Origin: an uncultured Rhodopirellula sp.
Lineage (GTDB): Bacteria; Planctomycetota; Planctomycetia; Pirellulales; Pirellulaceae
Assembly (NCBI GenBank): GCA_913061385.1
Contig: CAJXTM010000281.1
Coordinates: forward strand, 1-5,918
Direction: 5' to 3'
DNA length: 5,918 nucleotides
This document shows, piece by piece, positions 1-5,871 of the stretch (positions are counted from its first letter, which is position 1; each line of letters begins with the position of its first letter). Made by a program: the position numbers and the translations under genes. The notes beneath the pieces were generated by a model that was given only the letters and a program-made list of their open reading frames with translations, did not search any database and was not told the DNA's origin.

Positions 1-41
1 GTAAGGAGTCGTCGGCAGCGTCAGATGTGTATAAGAGACAG
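1..41 (+). other. Nextera i5 index and Read 1 transposase adapter (library artefact)
   Basis: Bases 1-8 (GTAAGGAG) match Nextera i5 index S505. Bases 9-41 match the 33-nt Nextera Read 1 adapter, ending in the 19-nt mosaic end at 23-41 (AGATGTGTATAAGAGACAG). This is synthetic sequence. In the frame of the downstream gene it encodes the familiar contaminant peptide MCIRDS, which supplies a false ATG at 25. Genomic sequence begins at about 42. Confidence 0.98.
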
Positions 42-1830
42 CAAGCGGGACAATGTAGTTGAGATCAAACCGATGCAGTCTTTTCTGCAGCGGTTGCAGC
101 AGTCGCTTTCAACGCTACAGAAAAGAGGGATTGACCGACCTCTTCAAATTGCAGTTGTCGGAAGCGGTGCCGCCGGCGTGGAGATCGCCTTCTGTTTACC
201 AGCATTCCTGCAACAACACTGGCAGGGAAAGTCTGAACTATCGCTAGTCACACGCAGCGCTGAGATCCTCGCTGGAGCGAACCCGAGGACACGAAAGCTT
301 GCGACAGAAAAGCTGCGAGCATGCAATGTCACCACCGTCACAAACGCGTCCATCAGCTCTATCCATGACAATTTCCTGGAGACAAATGACGCCAAGACCA
401 TTCCGGCTGACTTGGTGATCTGGTCCACGGGTGCTGCCGCGCCTGCACTGCTACAGAAGCTCAACCTCGAAATCGACTCTCGTGGATTCCTACTCACTCA
501 TCCAACCCTGCAGAGCATCACCAATCCACACGTATTCGCCGTGGGTGACTCAGGAACCATTCAATCCTCTCCGACTCCCAAAGCGGGCGTCTACGCTGTA
601 CGACAGGGACCAATTCTCTGGGAAAATCTACAAAGGGGACTCTCGAGTGTCCCACTCGTTGATTACCGTCCACAACGAAAGTTTTTGCAACTTCTGAATA
701 CTGGCGACGGCACTGCCATCGGACAATGGAAAGGCATCTCACTTTCAAACCGCTGGTTGATGTCGTTAAAACACTCAATCGATTCGAAGTTCATGAAGAT
801 GTATGAACCGATGCTGATGGCGGACGATGAGCCAATGCAATGCCGGGGTTGCGGCTGCAAGGTGGGTGCTGGTCTTTTAAACTCAGCCCTACCATCAGCG
901 GGAAACATCAAATTTGATGATGCGGCTGAGGTTGGCCAGACAGGCGAACACAAAATTGTCGCTTCCACTGACTTTTTCACGAGCCCATTCCTGGACCCCT
1001 ACCTTACAGGTCGCGTCGCGGCCCTTCATGCCGCGAGCGACATTGTGGCAAGCGGGGCAATCGCTAAGCATGCACTTTCAAATGTGGTGATCCCCGAGGG
1101 TGCCACCGGTCCACAACAAGCGACATTGCAAGAGCTGCTTGCTGGAGCAAAACGCGAGTTTGACGCAATGGGAGCCTCGATTGTCGGCGGACACACAATC
1201 GAGGGGCCTCGAATTGAAATTGGGTTCACCGTCATTGGTAATGCAATTGGTAACGACTTATTAGAGAAACGCAATCTTCAACCAGGGGACGGGCTTTATC
1301 TGACGAAGCCCATTGGAATTGGAGTACTTTTAGCCGCACACATGCGCAGCCGTTGCTCCGCGTCACACTACTCCCAGCTCGTCGAAGCAATGCTAGAACG
1401 GCAGCACGCCTATGCAACGCTGGCCATCAACGCGGGCGTTTCCGCCGGAACCGACATCACAGGGTTCGGTCTTGCCGGGCATCTGCTGGAAATGCTTGAC
1501 GCAAGCAAGATGGCCGCCACCTTGAAACTTGACGATATTCCGACTCTGCCTGGATCTTCAAAAGCAATCGCCCAAGGTATCCAAAGCAGCCTGGCTCCCA
1601 GCAATCGGATGGCTGCGGCCCATGTGGCCGCCGATGCCCAGATTCGGAAAGACCCCTGTTTCGACCTGCTGTTTGATCCCCAAACGTGCGGGGGATTGTT
1701 GCTTGGCGTTTCAGATGCCAACTCGCATCAACTCAATGCAGCAATCGACGCCTCCACCCTCCGACCGCTGATTCGAATCGGCACTGTCATCGCCTCAAGC
1801 GAAGAGCAGAAAACAGTGACCGTGCATTAA
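42..1830 (+). CDS. selD: Fusion protein: NDH-2-like FAD/NAD(P) oxidoreductase + selenophosphate synthetase SelD (5' truncated)
   Basis: SelD converts selenide, ATP and water to selenophosphate, AMP and phosphate in the cytoplasm, supplying selenium for Sec-tRNA and 2-selenouridine. Residues are counted from the adapter ATG at 25. The N-terminal part, to about residue 255, is the second half of a pyridine-nucleotide-disulfide (NADH dehydrogenase-like) flavoprotein, with NAD-binding GSGAAGVE at 46-53 and FAD-binding HVFAVGDSG at 169-177. The SelD part follows: CRGCGCKVG with catalytic C276 and K279 (equivalent to E. coli Cys17 and Lys20), TDFF (315-318), D339 in ASDI, GGHTIEGP (388-395), TDITGFG (476-482) and DPQTCGG (551-557). 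The catalytic position is Cys, not Sec. This domain fusion is a known SelD architecture. The first Rossmann half and true start lie off the contig, lost at the adapter junction. The frame ends at TAA 1828-1830. The role of the flavoprotein half, possibly feeding reduced selenium to SelD, is inferred from fusion only. Confidence 0.95.
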
Positions 1831-1902
1831 CCCTCGACACATGTGTGTAGCCTTCGACAACGTGTACGCCAGAGCAGCAGGCCCACGCCGCCACCCAATC
1901 TT

Positions 1903-1956
1903 AATCCTCGGGTTCAGCTCAATCCTCGGGTTCAGCTCAATCATTTGGTTCGGCAC
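1903..1956. repeat. 18-bp tandem repeat, two perfect copies and a degenerate third
   Basis: The unit AATCCTCGGGTTCAGCTC occurs exactly at 1903-1920 and 1921-1938. A third copy at 1939-1956 matches 13 of 18 positions. The unit length is a multiple of three, so any frame through it stays open, which explains a spurious small ORF. Function is unknown. It could be simple slippage expansion. Confidence 0.85.
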
Positions 1957-2130
1957 AGCGAATGCTTGCTTGAAAACCCAAAGATCCAAGCCATAGGGCC
2001 CCTACGACGATCCGGTGACGAGCAATCGAGCCGCCGCACAGCAGCAGCCATTTCTGTGCGCGATTGCCGCAAATAGTTTCGCAGCCTCCCACAGGGCGCA
2101 CCACAACCCAGTGAGGTACTCTCCGAACAT

Positions 2131-2150
2131 GTCAGTCAAAGTCAGTCGAA
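2131..2150. repeat. 10-bp tandem repeat
   Basis: GTCAGTCAAA (2131-2140) is followed directly by GTCAGTCGAA (2141-2150), one mismatch. It lies about 40 nt past the stop codon of the minus-strand gene. It may be chance or slippage. Confidence 0.5.
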
Positions 2151-2189
2151 CACGACATTCTCAGCATACAACCTGCCGTCTGAATTACC

Positions 2190-3365
2190 TCACTTCAAGT
2201 AACCATCGATCCATCCACGTGCACCTTGGGGTGCAACCGCATCTGCGATGTCTGTTCCATCAGCAAGTTGGAAAGTGACAACGAACGGGAATCGTCCTTT
2301 GGGAGCATTTCGCGTGTAACTCCCTTCGCCAAAAAACTCGCCCAACGCGACCAATTCAAAATCGGTTACCACCTCATTGTTCGACGTCACGTGACCCCGC
2401 AACTTAGCTTTATAACCACGTGTCCCATCATCAGTCTCTAAATGCACAGAACCATCAAGCTTTCCATTATCAAGCTGCAATTTCAACGAACGAATCTCAT
2501 TCTGTTTCCACATCGGCGGCTCACCGCGTGTATTGTCAACTAAATGAAACCGGGCGATACGGCGTTGCAATGCGTCAGGCAAACGTCCCGCCATCAAATC
2601 AGCCTGTTCTCTTGCTGTGATCCACAAGTTATCTCTCGCGATTGAATTCTGAAAAACTGCTTCAGTTTCACTAGCAGGTTTCTCGTAGCCATCAAGGACT
2701 TTCGCGTGAACACGAACCACCAGCCCACCTACTGGTGGACGAAGCGTGTAGCGTGCATCACTTTGTTCATTTTCAGTCGCTTCTATATCAGCCTGGACCT
2801 GATCACGATCAAACGAATAGGCACCCAATTCATATTCACGAAGCCGTTCACGCATCAATCGCAACAACTTTTTTGGATCGCGGTTGTTGTTGTAGAGCAA
2901 AAGTTTGCCCGCAGCCGAGGCAATGTAGAAACCCTGAGTGGTGTTTTGAAAATCACTACGGGGACCTTGCCCGGCAATTTTTCGGTACAGATTCCCCTCT
3001 GCATCTTTTTGCCGTCTCTGACAGGCCTGATCAATCGCAACAGGGACGAACTTTGTTTTGAGTAGTTCAACGATTTCTGGCTGGGCGAAGGTCGACTCAC
3101 GGTCGACCACTCCGTTGTTTCATGTACAGCCGAGCGGATGTCCATCCATGGCCCATATAAAAATAGGCTTGTCCTCCTTGAGCGAAGCCGCCCTTGCCTC
3201 AAGCACTGACAGCTTCCAAGGGATGGTTCGCCAAACGGCGTCTTTTCCGGGTTACAATTCGGCGACCAGTTTTTTGCAACGCTGTTCAGATAGTTCTGCG
3301 GCCACAAGCTTGTTGTCTGCTGCTACTAGCAACAGCAGCCCAATCACTACAATCAATTTTTTCAT
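2190..3365 (-). CDS. Secreted thioredoxin-fold selenoprotein candidate (in-frame UGA = Sec82; also an in-frame TAA at codon 38)
   Basis: Read from ATG 3365 this is a 392-codon frame with two interruptions, TAA at codon 38 and TGA at codon 82, then the real stop TGA at 2192-2190. Residues 1-23 are a signal peptide: KK, then a hydrophobic core at 4-16, and a likely cut after VAA. Residues about 45-180 resemble the Thioredoxin_7/DUF255 type: strand KPIFIWAMD (66-74), loop GHPLGCTUNNG (75-85), helix, EIVELLKTKFVPVAID (97-112), then GFYIASAAGKLLLY (145-158). The redox motif is C80-T81-U82. The usual cis-proline is not evident; TTQG stands there. Residues about 205-391 form a domain I do not recognise, with a beta-rich end. 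Protein-like sequence continues across both stops in one frame, so no frameshift is involved. The first 85 codons would be missed if the GTG at 3110 were taken as start. It probably acts as an exported redox protein; the substrate is unknown. The SECIS is good, but the TAA leaves intactness open. Confidence 0.75.
3087..3119 (-). promoter_or_regulatory. Bacterial SECIS element (predicted mRNA hairpin)
   Basis: On the minus-strand mRNA, GGUCGAC (3108-3102) pairs perfectly with GUCGACC (3096-3090), enclosing the 5-nt loop CGUGA (3101-3097). Below it GGA (3113-3111) can pair with UUC (3089-3087), leaving a GU bulge on the 5' side. The loop starts 18 nt after the UGA and has G as its second base. 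These values fit the published bacterial SECIS pattern: loop about 16-37 nt downstream, small apical loop, G in the first two loop bases. Such a hairpin would recruit SelB with Sec-tRNA(Sec). The sequence is also coding. Confidence 0.75.
3120..3122 (-). other. In-frame UGA read as selenocysteine (Sec82)
   Basis: The codon sits in the frame of the thioredoxin-fold gene between GCT and NNG, at the position of the second redox residue of a CxxC-type active site. Recognisable thioredoxin-like sequence lies on both sides (strand KPIFIWAMD before, helix and VPVAID strand after). A SECIS-like hairpin follows directly, and selD is encoded on the same contig. Confidence 0.8.
3252..3254 (-). other. In-frame TAA (codon 38) in the selenoprotein frame
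   Basis: The frame reads KKLVAEL-stop-PGKDAVWRTIPW. The signal peptide before it and the thioredoxin-like domain after it are in the same frame, so one base change (from CAA, GAA, TTA, TAC and others) would explain it. Options are an assembly or sequencing error or a real nonsense mutation. Reinitiation downstream (for example GTG at 3206) would lose the signal peptide and has no clear ribosome binding site. Confidence 0.85.
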
Positions 3366-3374
3366 GAGTCCATA

Positions 3375-3379
3375 CCTTC
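3375..3379 (-). promoter_or_regulatory. Ribosome binding site deciding the start at ATG 3365
   Basis: GAAGG lies 9 nt upstream of ATG 3365 on the minus strand. With the signal peptide that follows, it supports this start over the internal GTG at 3110, which falls inside the SECIS hairpin region. Confidence 0.6.
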
Positions 3380-3430
3380 AAGACTTGAACTAGATACAAC
3401 ACATCGCGAATGTAGCCACCGCCTGCTCTC

Positions 3431-3459
3431 ATCTTACCAATCGCCGAATAGCAAGATAA
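3431..3459 (-). promoter_or_regulatory. Weak sigma-70-like promoter candidate for the selenoprotein gene
   Basis: On the minus strand TTATCT (3459-3454) and TAAGAT (3436-3431) are separated by 17 nt. The -10 box is preceded by TGG, an extended -10 pattern. The implied 5' UTR is about 58 nt. The -35 box is poor, and planctomycete promoter rules are not well defined, so this is tentative. Confidence 0.25.
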
Positions 3460-3478
3460 CAGCTTAGACAAATTCGGA

Positions 3479-3500
3479 GAGAATCCGGACGCGAATTCTC
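3479..3500. repeat. 22-nt hyphenated inverted repeat
   Basis: GAGAAT (3479-3484) is complementary to ATTCTC (3495-3500). After one C/A mismatch, CG pairs with CG around a 4-nt centre. It lies about 115 nt upstream of ATG 3365 and could be an operator, a hairpin or chance. Confidence 0.4.
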
Positions 3501-3610
3501 GACGCAAGCTAGAGGTCCCCCACCAATGAATACCAGCTGTTACGTACGGACCTAAACCTACCGAGGCAATTGTTTTAATGATTCAGAACTACCACCGGAT
3601 GCCATGCATT

Positions 3611-3650
3611 AAAAAAAGGCTGGTAGAGTCATACGACTCCACCAGCCTTT
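3611..3650 (-). terminator. Rho-independent terminator of the Gfo/Idh/MocA gene
   Basis: AAAGGCTGGT (3615-3624) pairs with ACCAGCCTTT (3641-3650). After one A/C mismatch, GAGTC (3626-3630) pairs with GACTC (3635-3639) around the 4-nt loop ATAC. On the minus strand the hairpin runs into seven T residues (3617-3611) and starts 35 nt after the TAG stop at 3688-3686. This is a textbook intrinsic terminator. Confidence 0.9.
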
Positions 3651-3685
3651 GAATGCGGAGATTGGAATTACCCAGACGTCGTCGC

Positions 3686-5095
3686 CTAGACCTCCCAGCC
3701 TTTTCGGTAGTCACGATTGACGAACTTGTTGACTTCTGGAACGTTCGGACTGGTCAAGGTTTTCGCATCCCATTCGATACGTTGTCCTTCACCCGCACGC
3801 ATGGCCAAGTTACCGACCAAAATCGTTTCGGTGAGGCGTCCAGCATATCCAAAGTTGGACATGGTTCCTGGCTCGTACTCACCTTTGATGGTACTGACAA
3901 ATTCCCACTTTTGACGCTGATCACCACCGCCTTTGAACGGGATACGTGGCAGTGTCTGCTCGGGTTTCTTAAAGTCCTTGTACTTATCCTCTGGCAAGAG
4001 GAAATACTTGGCACCGTAATCATCAGGTGAGAAGAGCAAACCTTTGCTACCAACAACGACAGCACCGCTGGTCTTCCGATTAGGATTTTTCTTCTGCTGA
4101 TCGATCCGCTTCTGGAAGGAAGCAGGTAGCTGTGAGATGATATCGTCTCCGGGGAGATTGCCACCATCGTACCAGTAGAACTTACACGGCGCTAAACCAT
4201 CTCGCTCTGGGAACTCAAACATCAATGAAGAGCTTCCGGGGAAGGTCTCACCCTCAAAAAGACCTGGGTTCTTGACGGCAGTCACCGCGATCGGATCCCA
4301 AAGCTTGAGAGCCATGACAGGCATATTAGTAGTATGGCATGCCATATCACCGAGTGCCCCGGTGCCGAAATCGACCCAGCCGCGCCACTTGAAGGAATGG
4401 TAGACGCCATTTTTAAATGGGCGCATGGGAGCCGGTCCGATCCAAGCATCCCAGTTCAAGGAATCTGGCACAGCATCGGCACCCTCAGGTCGGCCAATGC
4501 CTTGTGGCCAGACAGGTCGGTTGGACCAGATGTGTACAGACTCAACGTCGCCAATTGCACCACTGCGGATGACTTCAACGGCCTCGCGAAGCCCATTCTC
4601 GGAAGTACCTTGATTACCCATCTGCGTCACAACGCCGTTCTCTTCGGCGATTTCTCGCATCATACGAGCCTCACCAATCGACCAAGTCAATGGCTTCTGG
4701 CAATAAACGTGCTTCTTCATTCGCATTGCTCTGACCGCTGCAGCAGCATGGCAATGGTCAGGAGTACTGACGGTCACGATGTCCACCTTGTCGCCGAGAT
4801 TATCCAGCATCTCGCGGAAATCTTGGAATTGCTTCGCATCGGGGAACTCACGACCTTTTTTGGTGAGAGTGTTTCCGTCAACATCGCACAAACCAACGAT
4901 CGAAACACCATTTTCACTGATGTGACTGGTGTCACTACCACCTTTGCCGCCGACGCCTACGCATGCTGCGGCGGGGGCCTGCAAAGCTGACGTCTGAGCC
5001 ATCAGATTTGGGCTCGTACCTGCCCAGTATCCAACCCCGGCGGTCAGCGCGGCTGACTGGCCGATGAACTTACGTCTTGTGCTCTTTCTGCTCAT
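3686..5095 (-). CDS. Tat-exported Gfo/Idh/MocA family oxidoreductase
   Basis: This 469-residue protein is complete. It begins with a twin-arginine signal (STRRKFIGQSA, 5-15), a hydrophobic stretch, and probable cleavage near residues 33-40, so it is likely exported folded with its cofactor. The Rossmann part has GVGGKG (47-52), CDVD (70-73), STPDHCHA (110-117) and CQKPL (132-136), where K134 matches the usual catalytic lysine of EKP (Glu replaced by Gln). The C-terminal part has the family motif GALGDMACH (246-254), with D250 and H254. The family performs NAD(P)-dependent oxidation or reduction of sugars, inositols and related compounds; the substrate cannot be told. Many paralogues of this form are known in Planctomycetota, where they are often labelled inositol 2-dehydrogenase without proof. 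The start ATG at 5095 has a good GAGGG site 6 nt upstream, and the stop TAG is followed by a strong terminator. It appears monocistronic and unrelated to the selenium genes. Confidence 0.93.
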   Translation of the reverse strand: MSRKSTRRKFIGQSAALTAGVGYWAGTSPNLMAQTSALQAPAAACVGVGGKGGSDTSHISENGVSIVGLCDVDGNTLTKKGREFPDAKQFQDFREMLDNLGDKVDIVTVSTPDHCHAAAAVRAMRMKKHVYCQKPLTWSIGEARMMREIAEENGVVTQMGNQGTSENGLREAVEVIRSGAIGDVESVHIWSNRPVWPQGIGRPEGADAVPDSLNWDAWIGPAPMRPFKNGVYHSFKWRGWVDFGTGALGDMACHTTNMPVMALKLWDPIAVTAVKNPGLFEGETFPGSSSLMFEFPERDGLAPCKFYWYDGGNLPGDDIISQLPASFQKRIDQQKKNPNRKTSGAVVVGSKGLLFSPDDYGAKYFLLPEDKYKDFKKPEQTLPRIPFKGGGDQRQKWEFVSTIKGEYEPGTMSNFGYAGRLTETILVGNLAMRAGEGQRIEWDAKTLTSPNVPEVNKFVNRDYRKGWEV

Positions 5096-5101
5096 GAATT
5101 T

Positions 5102-5106
5102 CCCTC
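5102..5106 (-). promoter_or_regulatory. Ribosome binding site of the Gfo/Idh/MocA gene
   Basis: GAGGG lies 6 nt before ATG 5095 on the minus strand. It supports the start that gives the complete Tat signal. Confidence 0.65.
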
Positions 5107-5162
5107 AACGGTGTAATTGATGGACCGAATCGATCCGTAGTTGCGATAAATTGTGCCCCCAC

Positions 5163-5191
5163 ACCATAGCAAGGGTCACCGTTTTTAACAA
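5163..5191 (-). promoter_or_regulatory. Sigma-70-like promoter candidate for the Gfo/Idh/MocA gene
   Basis: On the minus strand TTGTTA (5191-5186) and TATGGT (5168-5163) are separated by exactly 17 nt. TGC precedes the -10 box, giving an extended -10 pattern. Each box matches consensus at 4 of 6 positions. The implied 5' UTR is about 60 nt. Confidence 0.4.
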
Positions 5192-5309
5192 TGTTTTTCA
5201 TCCAGTGGAGCCTGCGTTGATTCGTTGCCAGCACCGGCCGAAAAGTCTAATCTGTGAGGTATTGAGCAGTTAGCGAATCGAGCATGCCTCATTTGAGCAC
5301 GCAGCGAGC

Positions 5310-5321
5310 CATTCGCGAATG
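5310..5321. repeat. 12-bp perfect palindrome, possible operator
   Basis: CATTCGCGAATG is a perfect dyad in the divergent promoter region, about 100 nt before the lipoprotein start. Its right half extended (TCGCGAATGT) recurs at 3404-3413 in the leader of the selenoprotein gene. No known regulator is assigned. Confidence 0.4.
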
Positions 5322-5420
5322 TTACAAACCGATACGCACTACGCCAGAAAGCCCAAACTGGGTCACTAGCGGCGTTTTATTGCGTTAACACGCAGACTCA
5401 CCCCCGTAAGACCACTGACC

Positions 5421-5871
5421 ATGCAAAAGACCTGCTTTTATCGAATCCCTGCACTTCTCTGCACCATCACGCTCTGCCTGTTGAGCGGATGTGATCGCGA
5501 ACCGAAATCACCGCAAACCGAGACGCCCGTCAGCCCCGCCAATCCTTCCCTCGCAGTTCCATCGCAAATGCAGTTGCCCGAGGACGCGGAGAAAGTAGCT
5601 GCATTGGAAGCCGCTGGGTTCACCCTAACCCGTGATTCACGAGGTCTGGTCACCGAACTTACGATCGTTTCAGACGAGCCAATTACAGAAGCATTGCCAA
5701 ATTTGAGCGGTGTCCCGAACACACAAGTCGCCCTCTTTTCCGGGCCTGGGGTAACCGATGCGGGCATGGAAGCACTGTCCGATCTGGCTCTCCTGAAACG
5801 AGCAGATTTCTCGAACTCTGCCATTAGCGACCCAACCCTGAAAGCGTTCACTCAACTGACCAACCTAGAGG
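5421..5871 (+). CDS. Leucine-rich-repeat lipoprotein (3' truncated by adapter)
   Basis: ATG 5421 opens a frame that has no stop before the contig end. Residues 1-24 are a lipoprotein signal peptide: R8, a hydrophobic core at 9-21 and the lipobox LSGC with C24 as the lipidated residue. Asp25 follows; the +2 Asp rule for inner-membrane retention is from E. coli and may not hold here. A Pro/Ser/Thr-rich linker spans about 28-50. From about residue 80 the sequence takes the form of planctomycete-type LRRs (VTDAGMEALSDLALLKRADFS, then AISDPTLKAFTQLTNLEA), a likely protein-binding surface. Genomic coding ends at 5871, after about 150 codons; the apparent continuation VSYTHLRAHET is adapter translation. 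No strong Shine-Dalgarno is seen before the ATG, but the signal peptide supports this start. The full length and function are unknown. Confidence 0.85.

Larger units (their letters stand above)
1831..2189. other. Convergent intergenic spacer, no convincing gene
   Basis: This 359-nt stretch lies between the stop of selD and the stop of the minus-strand thioredoxin-fold gene. Short open frames here on both strands (for example plus 1843-2076) have no protein-like character; one simply translates the 18-bp tandem repeat as repeated LNPRVQ. It contains two small tandem repeats and a 7-bp inverted repeat (2035-2041 with 2054-2060) without a T-tract. No strong intrinsic terminator is visible for either converging gene. 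Confidence 0.6.
3366..3685. other. Intergenic region upstream of the selenoprotein candidate
   Basis: This 320-nt spacer separates two minus-strand genes. It holds the terminator of the oxidoreductase gene (3611-3650), a hyphenated inverted repeat at 3479-3500 and a weak promoter candidate at 3431-3459. The short open frame at 3286-3507 on the minus strand is in another frame, overlaps the signal-peptide coding region and lacks protein-like features. The separate terminator means the two genes are probably transcribed separately. Confidence 0.6.
5096..5420. other. Divergent intergenic region
   Basis: This 325-nt region lies between the divergent oxidoreductase and lipoprotein genes and has no convincing ORF. 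It holds a promoter candidate for the minus-strand gene (5163-5191), a 12-bp perfect palindrome (5310-5321), a near-palindrome (5285-5299) and a small hairpin TGCGT-TAAC-ACGCA (5381-5394) 26 nt before the lipoprotein ATG. A plus-strand candidate, TTGCCA (5225-5230), 17 nt, TAATCT (5248-5253), has a poor -10 box. Confidence 0.55.

Noticed and set aside
1903..1960. GGTTC-containing repeats as tRNA T-arm remnants
   Set aside because: No acceptor, D or anticodon stems can be built around them, and the regular 18-bp spacing fits a tandem repeat. No selC-like tRNA was found either.
2035..2060. Inverted repeat CGCACAG/CTGTGCG as a terminator
   Set aside because: The stem is 7 bp with a 12-nt loop and no T-tract on either strand, so it does not resemble an intrinsic terminator.
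1843..2076. Small plus-strand ORF after selD
   Set aside because: Its only regularity is translation of the 18-bp tandem repeat. It lacks a good ribosome binding site and any known motif.
2190..2192. The final TGA of the thioredoxin-fold gene as a second Sec codon
   Set aside because: The frame reaches another TGA after about 16 codons, and no SECIS-like hairpin follows. It is an ordinary stop.
3120..3122. The in-frame TGA as simple pseudogene decay
   Set aside because: The stop falls exactly at the redox position after GCT, with a fitting SECIS hairpin at the right distance and selD next door. Decay remains possible for the separate TAA at 3252, but it is the weaker explanation for this codon.
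2855..3307. Minus-strand open frame of 150 codons overlapping the selenoprotein gene in another frame
   Set aside because: It runs across both interruptions and might suggest a frameshift, but its translation has no thioredoxin-like or other protein-like pattern. The signal peptide, active-site strand and helix all stay in the single frame from 3365.
4334..4990. Plus-strand open frame of 218 codons
   Set aside because: It is antisense to the Gfo/Idh/MocA gene, whose motifs are clear on the other strand. It is a shadow frame with no recognisable domain.
5352..5362. CCCA-AAC-TGGG hairpin in the divergent region
   Set aside because: A 4-bp stem with a 3-nt loop is expected by chance and has no T-tract or placement suggesting function.
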